Assembly: GCA_903868205.1 (NCBI GenBank)
Contig: CAIPUJ010000062.1
Location: forward strand, 1-27,228
Direction: 5' to 3'
DNA length: 27,228 bases
Source: an uncultured bacterium
Lineage (GTDB): Bacteria; Patescibacteriota; Minisyncoccia; Phycocordibacterales; GWA1-40-21
Position 1 is the first letter of the stretch. The number at the start of each line of letters is the position of its first letter. Under the pieces are notes generated by a model, which was not told the DNA's origin, did not search any database, and worked only from the letters and a program-made list of their open reading frames with translations. This document shows positions 6,724-12,955 of the stretch, piece by piece. The translations under genes and the position numbers were made by a program.

Positions 6724-7146
6724 ATGCAATTAAAAATTAAAAAACTTACTGAAGATGCAATAATTCCGAAGTATGCAACAAATGATGATGCGGGAATGGA
6801 TCTTTTTGCTATAGAAAATGTCGAATTAGAACCAATGCAGAGAGTTCAGGTTGGTACAGGTATCGCCATGGAAATTCCAGAAGGACATGTCGGACTTATT
6901 TGGGATAAAAGTGGCCTGTCACATAAATTTGGTATTAAAACTTTAGGTGGGGTAGTAGATTCTGGATACAGAGGGGAAATAAAAATTGGTGTAATAAATC
7001 TTGGAAAAGAAAAATATATTTTTGAAAAAGGACACAAAGTCGCTCAGATGATAATTCAGAAAAAAGAAACTCCAGAAATAATTGAAGCAACAGAACTTAA
7101 TAATTCAGAAAGAGGGGAAGGGGGGTTTGGAAGCACAGGGAAATAG
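6724..7146 (+). CDS. dut: dUTP diphosphatase
   Basis: From the ATG at 6724 the protein has 140 aa, the normal size for a trimeric dUTPase; the frame is open upstream to a TTG at 6688, but those codons are the glyA tail duplicate. Family motifs appear in order: DDAGMDL (I), WDKSGL (II), GGVVDSGYRGEIKIG (III, with catalytic Asp), KVAQMII (IV), and the C-terminal GEGGFGSTG (V). It hydrolyses dUTP to dUMP, both protecting DNA from uracil and feeding ThyX. Confidence 0.95.
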   Translation: MQLKIKKLTEDAIIPKYATNDDAGMDLFAIENVELEPMQRVQVGTGIAMEIPEGHVGLIWDKSGLSHKFGIKTLGGVVDSGYRGEIKIGVINLGKEKYIFEKGHKVAQMIIQKKETPEIIEATELNNSERGEGGFGSTGK

Positions 7147-7163
7147 TTAGTAGAATTTAGTAC

Positions 7164-7192
7164 TTGCATAATGTATATACATAGTATATACT
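7164..7192 (+). promoter_or_regulatory. mazEF promoter with paired operator palindromes
   Basis: TTGCAT (7164-7169), a 17-nt spacer and TATACT (7187-7192) form a good sigma70 promoter. The -10 ends 6 nt before the mazE ATG, so the mRNA should be leaderless. Two copies of the palindrome GTATATAC (7173-7180 and 7184-7191) cover the spacer and -10, the expected place for autorepression by the MazE-MazF complex. Confidence 0.7.
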
Positions 7193-7198
7193 CATAAT

Positions 7199-7447
7199 AT
7201 GACTACTAAAATACAAAAATGGGGTAATAGTTATGGAATTCGTTTACCAAAGGGTTTATTAGATTCTGGCGTTTTTTCTCCAGGTGCTACTTTGGAGCTT
7301 AAAAAGAAGGGTAAAGAAATTGTATTAAAAGAAGTGAAAAGACCCAAGATGACTTTGAAAGAAGCATTGAAAGGCTTAACCAGAGATGATTTTGAGCCTG
7401 TAATTAACTGGGGACAAGATGTAGGTAATGAAAAAATATATGATTAA
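7199..7447 (+). CDS. mazE: AbrB/MazE-family antitoxin
   Basis: An 82-aa protein with the SpoVT-AbrB swapped-hairpin DNA-binding domain at its N-terminus (KIQKWGNSYGIRLPKGLLD, then LELKKKGKEIVL). The C-terminal tail (MTLKEALKGLTRDDF and onward) would bind and inactivate the toxin. It overlaps the toxin gene by 20 nt, the usual translational coupling. The promoter carries palindromes suited to autoregulation. Confidence 0.88.
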   Translation: MTTKIQKWGNSYGIRLPKGLLDSGVFSPGATLELKKKGKEIVLKEVKRPKMTLKEALKGLTRDDFEPVINWGQDVGNEKIYD

Positions 7448-7772
7448 AACTCCAGAACGAGGGGATATAATCCTTTGTAATTTTAGCCCAACTTCTGGCC
7501 ATGAGCAGAGTGGTCTAAGACCAGCACTTGTTTTAAGTGGTAAAGATATAAATGATTTAAATCATATAATCACTATTTGTCCAATAACTAGTAATATTCG
7601 TAATAATTTTATGGAGGTTAGATTCGAGACTAAAAAAACAAAAGGAGTCGTGCTTACTTATCATTTGCGGTCTATTGATTACATCGCAAGGAAAGTCAAA
7701 ATAGTTGATAGAATTAGTGAAGAGAAATATGATGAGGTAGTAGGGAAAATAAAGTTAATTATAGAAGGATAA
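7428..7772 (+). CDS. mazF: MazF/PemK-family toxin, mRNA interferase
   Basis: A 114-aa MazF-like protein. The signature PERGDIILCNFSPTSGHEQSG is followed by RPALVLS and ITICPITSN, and the end carries VDRISEEKYDEVVGKI, all typical of the family. Members cut mRNA at short sequences. An alternative ATG lies 12 nt into the frame at 7440; both starts lie inside the mazE overlap. It ends 1 nt before the flavoprotein gene, so that gene may share the promoter. Confidence 0.9.
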   Translation: MKKYMIKTPERGDIILCNFSPTSGHEQSGLRPALVLSGKDINDLNHIITICPITSNIRNNFMEVRFETKKTKGVVLTYHLRSIDYIARKVKIVDRISEEKYDEVVGKIKLIIEG

Positions 7773-7773
7773 A

Positions 7774-9183
7774 ATGATTAAGAAAATTACTAAAAAGATA
7801 ATTAAAAAAACAGTATCTACAAAAGCAGAGCCTAGGGTTTCTAAGTCGGAAGCTCTTACTTATGATGTGATTGTCGTCGGAGGTGGCCCTGCTGGGCTCA
7901 TGGCTGCCGGTGTGGCCGCAAAAGACGGCGCAAAGGTGCTTGTTATAGAAAAGAATGAAGAGCTCGGCAAGAAGCTCCTTATATCAGGCGGAGGTAGATG
8001 CAATATTACAAACGCTAATCCAAATCACAGGGATTTTGTTTCCAAATATGGAAAGAAAGGGAATTTTCTTTTTACACCTTTTTCTATTTTTAGTGTAAAC
8101 GATTCAATCAAATTTTTTAATGATCTTGGACTAAAAACAAAAGTTGAGCCAGGTTTTAGAGTATTTCCAGAAAGTAATAATTCAATAGACGTATTAGAAA
8201 TTCTTGTAAGATATGCAAAAAATAATGGAGTTGAGTTTAAACTTTCTACTGAAGTGGATCATTTTGAAACGGACGGAGGCCTCATAAAGTCTGTTGTCTT
8301 AAAAAAAGGTTCACCCGAGAAAATTTTACCTGATGGAAAATCTGAGATTTTCCGTGCATTGGACAAAAAGTCCAATGCGTCAGGTAAAACTTTAACGGGC
8401 GAGGAAATAAAAGCAAAAAGTTTTGTTCTGGCTACTGGAGGCAAATCTCATCCAGAGACTGGTTCTACAGGAGATGGTTTCAAATGGCTTAAGGAAATAG
8501 GACACAAGGTAGCGGATTCTAATCCATCACTTGTACCAATAAAAATAAAAGAACTTTGGATAGGGGACTTTGCCGGGATTACATTGGAGAATGTAGGTAT
8601 TTCTGTATGGCAAGATTCAAAAAAGATTATAAATAAAAAAGGGAGAATACTTTTTACTCATGAAGGGGTTTCTGGTCCAACAATATTGAATATGAGTAAA
8701 GACATCGGAGATTTACTTCAGTATGGAGAGACAAAAATCGCAGTAGACTTTTTCCCTGGCATTGGATTAGACGAATTACATGAAAAGTTTAAAAAGCTTT
8801 TTGACTTACATAGTAATAAAAAGATAAAGAATCTCGTTGTGAATGAAGTCCCCGCAAAAATATTTTTAAAGATTTTAGGTTTACTTAAAATAGACGGAGA
8901 GATTTGGATGAATTCAATTATGAGAGAGGAGAGAGCGGCTATTATAGATAAATTAAAGAAATTTGAATTAAGGGTGAGCGGCCTTATGGGATATGACAAA
9001 GCAATCATCTCAAGTGGGGGATTAGATTTAGAAGAAGTAGATTTTAGAACAATGAAATCTAAACTTTTCGATAATCTTTTCTTTGTCGGAGATCTCTTAG
9101 ACTTTGATAGACCTTCTGGTGGCTTTAGTTTGCAATTATGTTGGACGACAGGTTACATAGCAGGGAAAAACTCAGCTAAATAA
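7774..9183 (+). CDS. HI0933-family flavoprotein (NAD(P)/FAD oxidoreductase)
   Basis: A 469-aa protein of the HI0933/YhiN family. A Lys-rich N-terminal extension (about 29 residues) precedes the FAD-binding motif GGGPAGL (36-42). Further family marks are LLISGGGRCNITNA, ATGGKSHPETGSTGDG, FTHEGVSGPTIL and the C-terminal FVGDLLDFDRPSGGFSLQ. The physiological role of the family is not settled. About 30 residues between VVLKK and GEEIKAKSFVLATGG are extra relative to the family. They are encoded by a palindromic element at 8314-8399 that keeps the frame open. It follows mazF by 1 nt and ends in twin terminators. Confidence 0.85.
   Translation: MIKKITKKIIKKTVSTKAEPRVSKSEALTYDVIVVGGGPAGLMAAGVAAKDGAKVLVIEKNEELGKKLLISGGGRCNITNANPNHRDFVSKYGKKGNFLFTPFSIFSVNDSIKFFNDLGLKTKVEPGFRVFPESNNSIDVLEILVRYAKNNGVEFKLSTEVDHFETDGGLIKSVVLKKGSPEKILPDGKSEIFRALDKKSNASGKTLTGEEIKAKSFVLATGGKSHPETGSTGDGFKWLKEIGHKVADSNPSLVPIKIKELWIGDFAGITLENVGISVWQDSKKIINKKGRILFTHEGVSGPTILNMSKDIGDLLQYGETKIAVDFFPGIGLDELHEKFKKLFDLHSNKKIKNLVVNEVPAKIFLKILGLLKIDGEIWMNSIMREERAAIIDKLKKFELRVSGLMGYDKAIISSGGLDLEEVDFRTMKSKLFDNLFFVGDLLDFDRPSGGFSLQLCWTTGYIAGKNSAK
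8314..8399 (+). repeat. Palindromic element embedded in the flavoprotein coding frame
   Basis: Outer arms 8314-8333 and 8380-8399 pair in a 10-bp block TTTTACCTGA/TCAGGTAAAA plus the CCCG/CGGG ends. Inside are two perfect hairpins: GGAAAATC-TGA-GATTTTCC (8335-8353) and GCATTGGAC-AAAAA-GTCCAATGC (8356-8378). The result is a clean three-way junction. Reading outward, the right end (CCCGTTAAAGTTTT) matches the end of the elements upstream of ileS. Confidence 0.8.
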
Positions 9184-9216
9184 AAAGATTTGGAGGCAAG
9201 GCCTCCAAATCTTTTT
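9182..9216. terminator. Bidirectional terminator 1 between convergent genes
   Basis: A perfect 16-bp stem (aaaaagatttggaggc, loop aag, gcctccaaatcttttt) overlaps the flavoprotein stop codon. It can serve the plus-strand gene and the DUF5671 gene from the other side. Confidence 0.85.
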
Positions 9217-9217
9217 A

Positions 9218-9255
9218 AAAACACCGAAGTTCGCCATGGCGAACTTCGGTGTTTT
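9218..9255. terminator. Bidirectional terminator 2, perfect 38-nt palindrome
   Basis: A perfect palindrome of 19 plus 19 nt (AAAACACCGAAGTTCGCCA and its complement) with A and T runs at the ends lies directly after the first hairpin and 8 nt from the 3' end of the minus-strand gene. Confidence 0.85.
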
Positions 9256-9263
9256 ATTATTGT

Positions 9264-10193
9264 TTAGAATTTTGTAGGTATTCCTCTTTGTATCGGGTAT
9301 AGACTTTCATCTATTGTTCTTTGGAAACAAACTCTTCCTACACCGTGTTGCCAGTTTTCATTTTCTACACCATATTTATATGCAAAACTGTTAGTTTGTT
9401 CTGTGTTATTTTCAGATTTGAAATTAGCACAAAGCTCGAAACTATTTATCGCTAATTTTCTATACTCGTAACTTTGTTTCGTTTCCGGGTCTTTTGGGAT
9501 TGCGAAATTACTTATCGGATCTTTTAATACATCTAAAGTCGCGGGTACTTCACCTTTGTTTCGCCATTGTGTGTAGACAATTTGGCTTTGTATATTCATA
9601 AGGGCGCTTATTCTCTGCTCATCCATTCTTATAGCTCTTTGTTTAGCTGGTGAGCCAATAGTCATCATTCCGCCTATTACAGCTAAAATTACTACAGTAG
9701 ATACTGCATATGTAGATATCTTCATCTTTTTTGTAATTACTGTTGGATTTCTTTTTAAATCACTCAGACAAGATTTAAAAATTGTAATAGCTACAGTAAG
9801 TACAACTAGAACTTTTAATATAAACCTTGTTGTGAGGTCTTCTGCTCCAAGGAATCTATATACTAAAGTTACAAGGTCTACGGCAATAGCTAAACCAGAA
9901 ACGAAGAGCGTAAGAAAAATTAACCATTTTCTTACCCAGATATCTTTTTTCTCTGGAAAAGCTTTTAAATCTTTATTTACAATGAAGGTAATGTATATGA
10001 AAGCAGGGAAGAAGATTATGAGAGCAGCAAGGGAGCTTCTTATAGCACCCGCGAGTCCATACATCATATCTCCTGGTAGAGAAAAGTATTTATTTATTAT
10101 TTGGAACAGGAGAACAATGAAGCTAATAGAGCTAACATATAGTCCTATGAGGATACCTAAGTATAAGAAGAAGTCTTTTGCTGTGGTTTTCAT
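9264..10193 (-). CDS. DUF5671 membrane protein
   Basis: A 309-aa protein whose N-terminal half matches the DUF5671 pattern seen in Patescibacteria. Four hydrophobic helices lie around residues 8-32, 55-73, 88-112 and 122-143, and a fifth around 162-178. The C-terminal 130 residues are soluble and contain a short pilin-like stretch (AKQRAIRMDEQRISALMNIQ, TLDVLKDP) and two or three cysteines, so they may lie outside the cell. Function is unknown. It converges on the flavoprotein gene and diverges from the DGR target gene. Confidence 0.75.
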   Translation of the reverse strand: MKTTAKDFFLYLGILIGLYVSSISFIVLLFQIINKYFSLPGDMMYGLAGAIRSSLAALIIFFPAFIYITFIVNKDLKAFPEKKDIWVRKWLIFLTLFVSGLAIAVDLVTLVYRFLGAEDLTTRFILKVLVVLTVAITIFKSCLSDLKRNPTVITKKMKISTYAVSTVVILAVIGGMMTIGSPAKQRAIRMDEQRISALMNIQSQIVYTQWRNKGEVPATLDVLKDPISNFAIPKDPETKQSYEYRKLAINSFELCANFKSENNTEQTNSFAYKYGVENENWQHGVGRVCFQRTIDESLYPIQRGIPTKF

Positions 10194-10257
10194 AATTTTG
10201 TTTAATTAACTATTAATATCTTAATTATACATTAAATTTTAGGTTTTAGGTGGGCTA

Positions 10258-10286
10258 TTGACAAAAAGACTCAAGGGGTGTATACT
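10258..10286 (+). promoter_or_regulatory. Consensus promoter of the DGR target gene
   Basis: TTGACA (10258-10263), a 17-nt spacer and TATACT (10281-10286) make a near-consensus sigma70 promoter. The predicted start near 10293 gives a leader of about 70 nt. The 11-mer CTCAAGGGGTG at 10270-10280 recurs just upstream of the template repeat at 11372-11382. Confidence 0.8.
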
Positions 10287-10325
10287 ACTAATATAGTTCT
10301 TTGATATAGATACTTTGTTTGGTTG

Positions 10326-10363
10326 TAGCCAAAAGGCCTTGTAAACATGAGGTTTTCTGGCTA
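10326..10363 (+). promoter_or_regulatory. Leader hairpin that buries the first start of the target gene
   Basis: TAGCCAAAAGGCCTT (10326-10340) pairs with 10349-10363 at 14 of 15 positions (three are G-U), with loop GTAAACAT. The 3' arm contains the GAGG ribosome binding site and the A of the ATG at 10363. The hairpin would block the 10363 start and favour the in-frame ATG at 10423, which has its own AGAGAGG site. Confidence 0.55.
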
Positions 10364-11058
10364 TGACCAACACAGACGTTGATCAAGCAAATGGTAAAAA
10401 CCTAAAGAGAGGAAAAAGTACCATGAGCGAACAAAAACAAGTAGGACAGTTACATGCGGTAGTTTTGCAAAATCTACCCGAAATGACAATTGAGCAGAGA
10501 CAGAAATGGATCAATGACCCGAAAGGAATGCAAGAATTTCTTTCTGGTTTGGTCGGTTCTAAATTCTCAGAGCATGATGGTGGAATTTATTTCACTGTCA
10601 CCTCAAATGGCTTCTCGGGTAAGGACTGGATTAAGCACTTCAACAAGAAGGGCGTGGAGATCGGCAATTATGCGAAACAGCTCCTTTTGTCCGAAGACTT
10701 CAAGCCAAGCAAAAAGGGCACTACTTCGCAAATCGTTGTCATCAAGGGAGAATTTTTCTCTGACAACGATCGTATCACGTCAAAGATTCGGGAGGAAGCC
10801 GATCGTCGTAATATGACCAAGCCGAATGCTGAAGTAGCGTGCCTCATTCGTGACTTGTTCACGGATGACGAGATTAAAGCGATGGGTCTTTCTTGGATTG
10901 TGACAATGCACGAACCCATCAAAGATTCTGACGGCGATCCTCACTTGCTCAGCACGAATCGGAACGGCAACAAGTCTTGGCTCAGCACGTACTACGGCCC
11001 GCCTGACCGCAGGTGGCATCGTGGGAGCGGTTTCGCCTTTGTTGCTCCGCAAGTATAA
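10363..11058 (+). CDS. DGR target protein with C-terminal variable region
   Basis: 231 aa from ATG 10363, or 211 aa from ATG 10423, which has a clear AGAGAGG Shine-Dalgarno sequence 10 nt upstream and is not buried in the leader hairpin. The N-terminal 180 residues are not recognisable; they include FSEHDGGIYFTVTSNGFSG and a helical part. The last 42 residues (188-229) are the variable region, ending GSGFAFVAPQ, a pattern typical of C-type-lectin-fold DGR targets, with aromatic residues framing variable positions. No signal peptide or membrane segment is visible. GC content is clearly higher than in the neighbours. It has its own promoter and terminator. Confidence 0.85.
   Translation: MTNTDVDQANGKNLKRGKSTMSEQKQVGQLHAVVLQNLPEMTIEQRQKWINDPKGMQEFLSGLVGSKFSEHDGGIYFTVTSNGFSGKDWIKHFNKKGVEIGNYAKQLLLSEDFKPSKKGTTSQIVVIKGEFFSDNDRITSKIREEADRRNMTKPNAEVACLIRDLFTDDEIKAMGLSWIVTMHEPIKDSDGDPHLLSTNRNGNKSWLSTYYGPPDRRWHRGSGFAFVAPQV
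10926..11050 (+). repeat. DGR variable repeat (VR)
   Basis: 125 bp at the 3' end of the target gene align without gaps with the template repeat at 11408-11532. There are 11 differences, and every one is an A in the template (six A to G, five A to C). They change nine residues: N to H, D to G, N to S, D to G, K to P, N to R, N to H, E to G, N to S. The last 22 bp are unchanged and fit an initiation-of-mutagenic-homology segment. Confidence 0.97.
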
Positions 11059-11120
11059 GTACTCGGAACTTTGCCCCTCGGACCTCTTGGATCCTTTGGA
11101 CTTTGTCCTTCCGAAATACC

Positions 11121-11169
11121 CAGTCCACTTACTCAAACCATTTGGTGAGAGTGAGTGGGCTGTTTTTTT
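11121..11169 (+). terminator. Terminator of the DGR target gene
   Basis: CAGTCCACTTACTCAAACCA (11121-11140) pairs, with a few wobbles and mismatches, with 11143-11162 and is followed by seven T. It separates the target mRNA from the template RNA. Confidence 0.8.
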
Positions 11170-11407
11170 GTGTTAAAATAAAGTTGGTAGTAGGTAAATA
11201 TGTGAGCGATCAAGATTTCTCACTACCGAATCCAGTATCCATACATCGGGATTATTTAAGATTAAGATTTTAGATAGAGTGGTGTGTGAAGACAATTCAA
11301 CAAAAATGAAGATACTTGGTACAGAATATTATAGTATTTCAAATACTGCATCAGATACAACCCTGAGAGTGCTCAAGGGGTGGTGGTAAAGAAAGTATTT
11401 TGTACAT
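11170..11407 (+). ncRNA. Non-coding region, probable 5' part of the template RNA
   Basis: No gene is visible. The stretch contains a bulged stem (GGTA..GTGAG with CTCAC..TACC, about 11186-11237) and a second bulged hairpin around 11360-11380. In known DGRs the template RNA extends beyond the repeat, so this is the likely leader. No convincing promoter was found; the RNA could start anywhere after the terminator at 11121. Confidence 0.35.
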
Positions 11408-11532
11408 TTCTGACGGCGATCCTAACTTGCTCAGCACGAATCGGAACGACAACAAGTCTTGGCTCAACACGTACTACGACAAGCCTGACAACAGGTGGAA
11501 TCGTGAGAACGGTTTCGCCTTTGTTGCTCCGC
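11408..11532 (+). repeat. DGR template repeat (TR)
   Basis: A non-coding 125-bp copy of the end of the target gene, 482 bp downstream. It has about 32 adenines, with AAC-type codons concentrated at the positions that vary, as is usual for DGR templates. Its GC content is far above that of the flanks. An upstream ATG at 11400 reads through it, but that frame continues antisense to avd and is not a gene. Confidence 0.97.
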
Positions 11533-11546
11533 TAATTTTTTCATTT

Positions 11547-11578
11547 CTCTCCTACTTTGGTAGGAGAGTTTTGTTTTT
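11547..11578 (+). terminator. Terminator of the template RNA
   Basis: A perfect 9-bp stem (CTCTCCTAC, loop TTTG, GTAGGAGAG) followed by TTTTGTTTTT starts 15 nt after the template repeat. It works on the plus strand only. The avd stop codon on the other strand lies inside the left arm. Confidence 0.8.
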
Positions 11579-11958
11579 AATTTGGTTATGCCAGCCTCCT
11601 AGCATTTTACCTATTTCATATAGCTTTTCTGAGATTTCGGCATATTTTTTATTATCTATCGATTTTATTTCCCATGCTATTTGCATAAGAATTTTTGCTG
11701 TATCTAGTTTCATTATTGCTCTTTTTATAAAAGGTAGTTTTTCTTCTGGTTTTAAAAAGCTAGCTATACTTATGTTTTCTATGACTTCAATAAATAGTGT
11801 ATCTATTTTTCCACCAAGGGAATATTTTGTCGTCTTTGGGAAGAGCGTTAAATATTGTTGCCAGACTTTATATAGGGAAATAAACTTTGATAAAATTGGT
11901 AAAACTGTCGGGGGGGGGGGGTATTATTAGTTTTGTGACTAGAAAAATTTGTGTTCAT
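11552..11958 (-). CDS. avd: DGR accessory protein Avd, frame interrupted at a C12 tract
   Basis: On the minus strand from 11908 to the TAG at 11554-11552, 118 codons encode an unmistakable Avd four-helix-bundle protein: LPILSKFISLYKVWQQYL, LFPKTTKYSLGGKIDTLFIE, KLDTAKILMQIAWEIKSID and the C-terminal hallmark EKLYEIGKMLGGW. Avd is the basic barrel that binds the template RNA and RT in DGRs. No ATG, GTG or TTG lies in frame at the 5' end. An ATG at 11958 (MNTNFSSHKTNNTP) would lead into it, but the run of 12 C between them leaves the frames one base apart. With 10 or 13 C the protein would be intact (134 or 135 aa). Orientation is opposite to RT, template and target. Confidence 0.85.
11910..11921. 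repeat. Homopolymer G12/C12 tract at the avd-RT junction
   Basis: Twelve consecutive G on the plus strand in an otherwise AT-rich region. On the minus strand it lies in the avd reading frame near its N-terminus. On the plus strand it directly precedes the TATTAT that fits as the RT -10 box. Such tracts change length by slipped-strand mispairing, and are also a classic place for sequencing errors. Confidence 0.9.
11922..11927 (+). promoter_or_regulatory. -10 element of the DGR reverse transcriptase
   Basis: TATTAT ends 7 nt before GTG 11935, the spacing seen at other predicted leaderless genes here. TTGGTA at 11896-11901 could be the -35; with 12 G the spacer is 20 nt, with 10 G it would be 18 and with 9 G it would be 17. 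Confidence 0.45.
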
Positions 11959-12933
11959 AAATACGATGATATCATTTCTGTCGAAAATTTACTCCTTGCG
12001 TGGAAAGAATTTTTAGTGGGTAAAACTAAAAAGACAGATGTACAAGAGTTTCAACTGAGACTTTCAGATAATATTTTTGATTTACAATATGATTTGAAAA
12101 ACAAGGTGTATTCACATAGCAAGTATTTTGCTTTTAAGGTGAATGACCCAAAACCGAGGGATATACATAAAGCCAGTGTGAGAGATAGATTACTTCACCA
12201 TGCTATTTATAGGATTTTATATCCTTTTTTCAATAATACTTTTATCGCCGATTCTTTTTCTTGCAGATTAGGGAAAGGGACTCACAGAGCAGTAAAAAGA
12301 TTGAATTATTTTTACGGAAAAGTCTCTAAGAATAATACGAAACAGGTTTGGGCTTTGAAATGTGATATAAGAAAGTTTTTTGACTCTATCAATCACGAAA
12401 TACTTTTGAGTATTTTAGACTCGTATATTGAGGATAAAGAAATTATGGAACTTTTAAGGAAAATAATATCTAGTTTTTATAAAAAAGAAGTTGGATGTGG
12501 TTTACCACTGGGGAATCTCACTTCACAACTTTTCGTAAATATTTATATGAATGTTTTTGATCAGTTTGTTAAGCATAAAATAAGGGCGAAGTACTATATA
12601 AGATATTCAGATGATTTTATTATTTTGTCAGATAACAAGAAGTGGCTTGAGGGTATTTTAATAGAGATAAATAGATTTCTCTCGGATAGATTAAAGTTAT
12701 CTTTACATCCAAATAAGGTTTATATCAAGACATTTTCTTCTGGTGTAGATTTTTTGGGCTGGATTAACTTTGCAGATTTTAAAATATTGAGAAAGAGTAC
12801 AAAAAAGAGAATGTTTAGGGGCCTTTTAGAAAAAGGATTTAAAAAAGAATCTGTACAATCTTATCTTGGGCTTTTGAGCCACGGGAATGAATATAAGACA
12901 AGAAGTAAAATCACGTCTTCTCTCATAGAATAA
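11935..12933 (+). CDS. DGR-type reverse transcriptase
   Basis: An RT of 332 aa from GTG 11935; the frame is also open from ATG 11887 through the G tract (348 aa), but conserved sequence begins at ICVHKYDDIISVENLLLAW. With numbering from 11887: SFSCRLGKGTHRA (123-135), the first catalytic Asp in KCDIRKFFDSI (Asp160), the DGR hallmark GLPLGNLTSQ (205-214) in place of the QGxxxSP of group II introns, and the catalytic YSDD (240-243). LKLSLHPNK and VDFLGW follow. There is no maturase or HNH domain. With Avd and template RNA it would make the adenine-mutagenised cDNA that replaces the variable repeat. Confidence 0.95.
   Translation: MTRKICVHKYDDIISVENLLLAWKEFLVGKTKKTDVQEFQLRLSDNIFDLQYDLKNKVYSHSKYFAFKVNDPKPRDIHKASVRDRLLHHAIYRILYPFFNNTFIADSFSCRLGKGTHRAVKRLNYFYGKVSKNNTKQVWALKCDIRKFFDSINHEILLSILDSYIEDKEIMELLRKIISSFYKKEVGCGLPLGNLTSQLFVNIYMNVFDQFVKHKIRAKYYIRYSDDFIILSDNKKWLEGILIEINRFLSDRLKLSLHPNKVYIKTFSSGVDFLGWINFADFKILRKSTKKRMFRGLLEKGFKKESVQSYLGLLSHGNEYKTRSKITSSLIE
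11966..11974 (-). promoter_or_regulatory. Extended -10 of avd
   Basis: On the minus strand TGATATCAT (extended -10) ends 7 nt before the ATG at 11958, again a leaderless geometry. It supports 11958 as the avd start and lies within the 5' part of the RT gene, making the two genes divergent and overlapping. Confidence 0.45.
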
Positions 12934-12936
12934 TTA

Positions 12937-12945
12937 TGCTATTAT
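12937..12945 (+). promoter_or_regulatory. Extended -10 promoter of argS
   Basis: TGCTATTAT, an extended -10, lies in the 22-nt gap between the RT stop and the argS ATG, which follows 10 nt later. argS would thus have its own start, with a leader of about 3-4 nt. Confidence 0.45.
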
Positions 12946-12955
12946 TAATCCAAAT

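Noticed and set aside
11400..11930. A 176-codon open frame starting with the template repeat
   Set aside because: It reads through the non-coding template repeat and then antisense to the Avd-coding sequence; its second half has no protein-like features and the terminator at 11547 lies within it.
11887..11934. RT start at ATG 11887 through four Gly codons of the G tract
   Set aside because: The conserved RT sequence begins after 11935, and TATTAT lies 7 nt before GTG 11935. The upstream residues look like antisense of avd. The longer start is not excluded.
11935..12933. RT as part of a retron or group II intron
   Set aside because: GLPLGNLTSQ, the lack of maturase or endonuclease domains, and the template/variable repeats with A-only differences identify a DGR. 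No msr/msd or intron structure is seen next to it.
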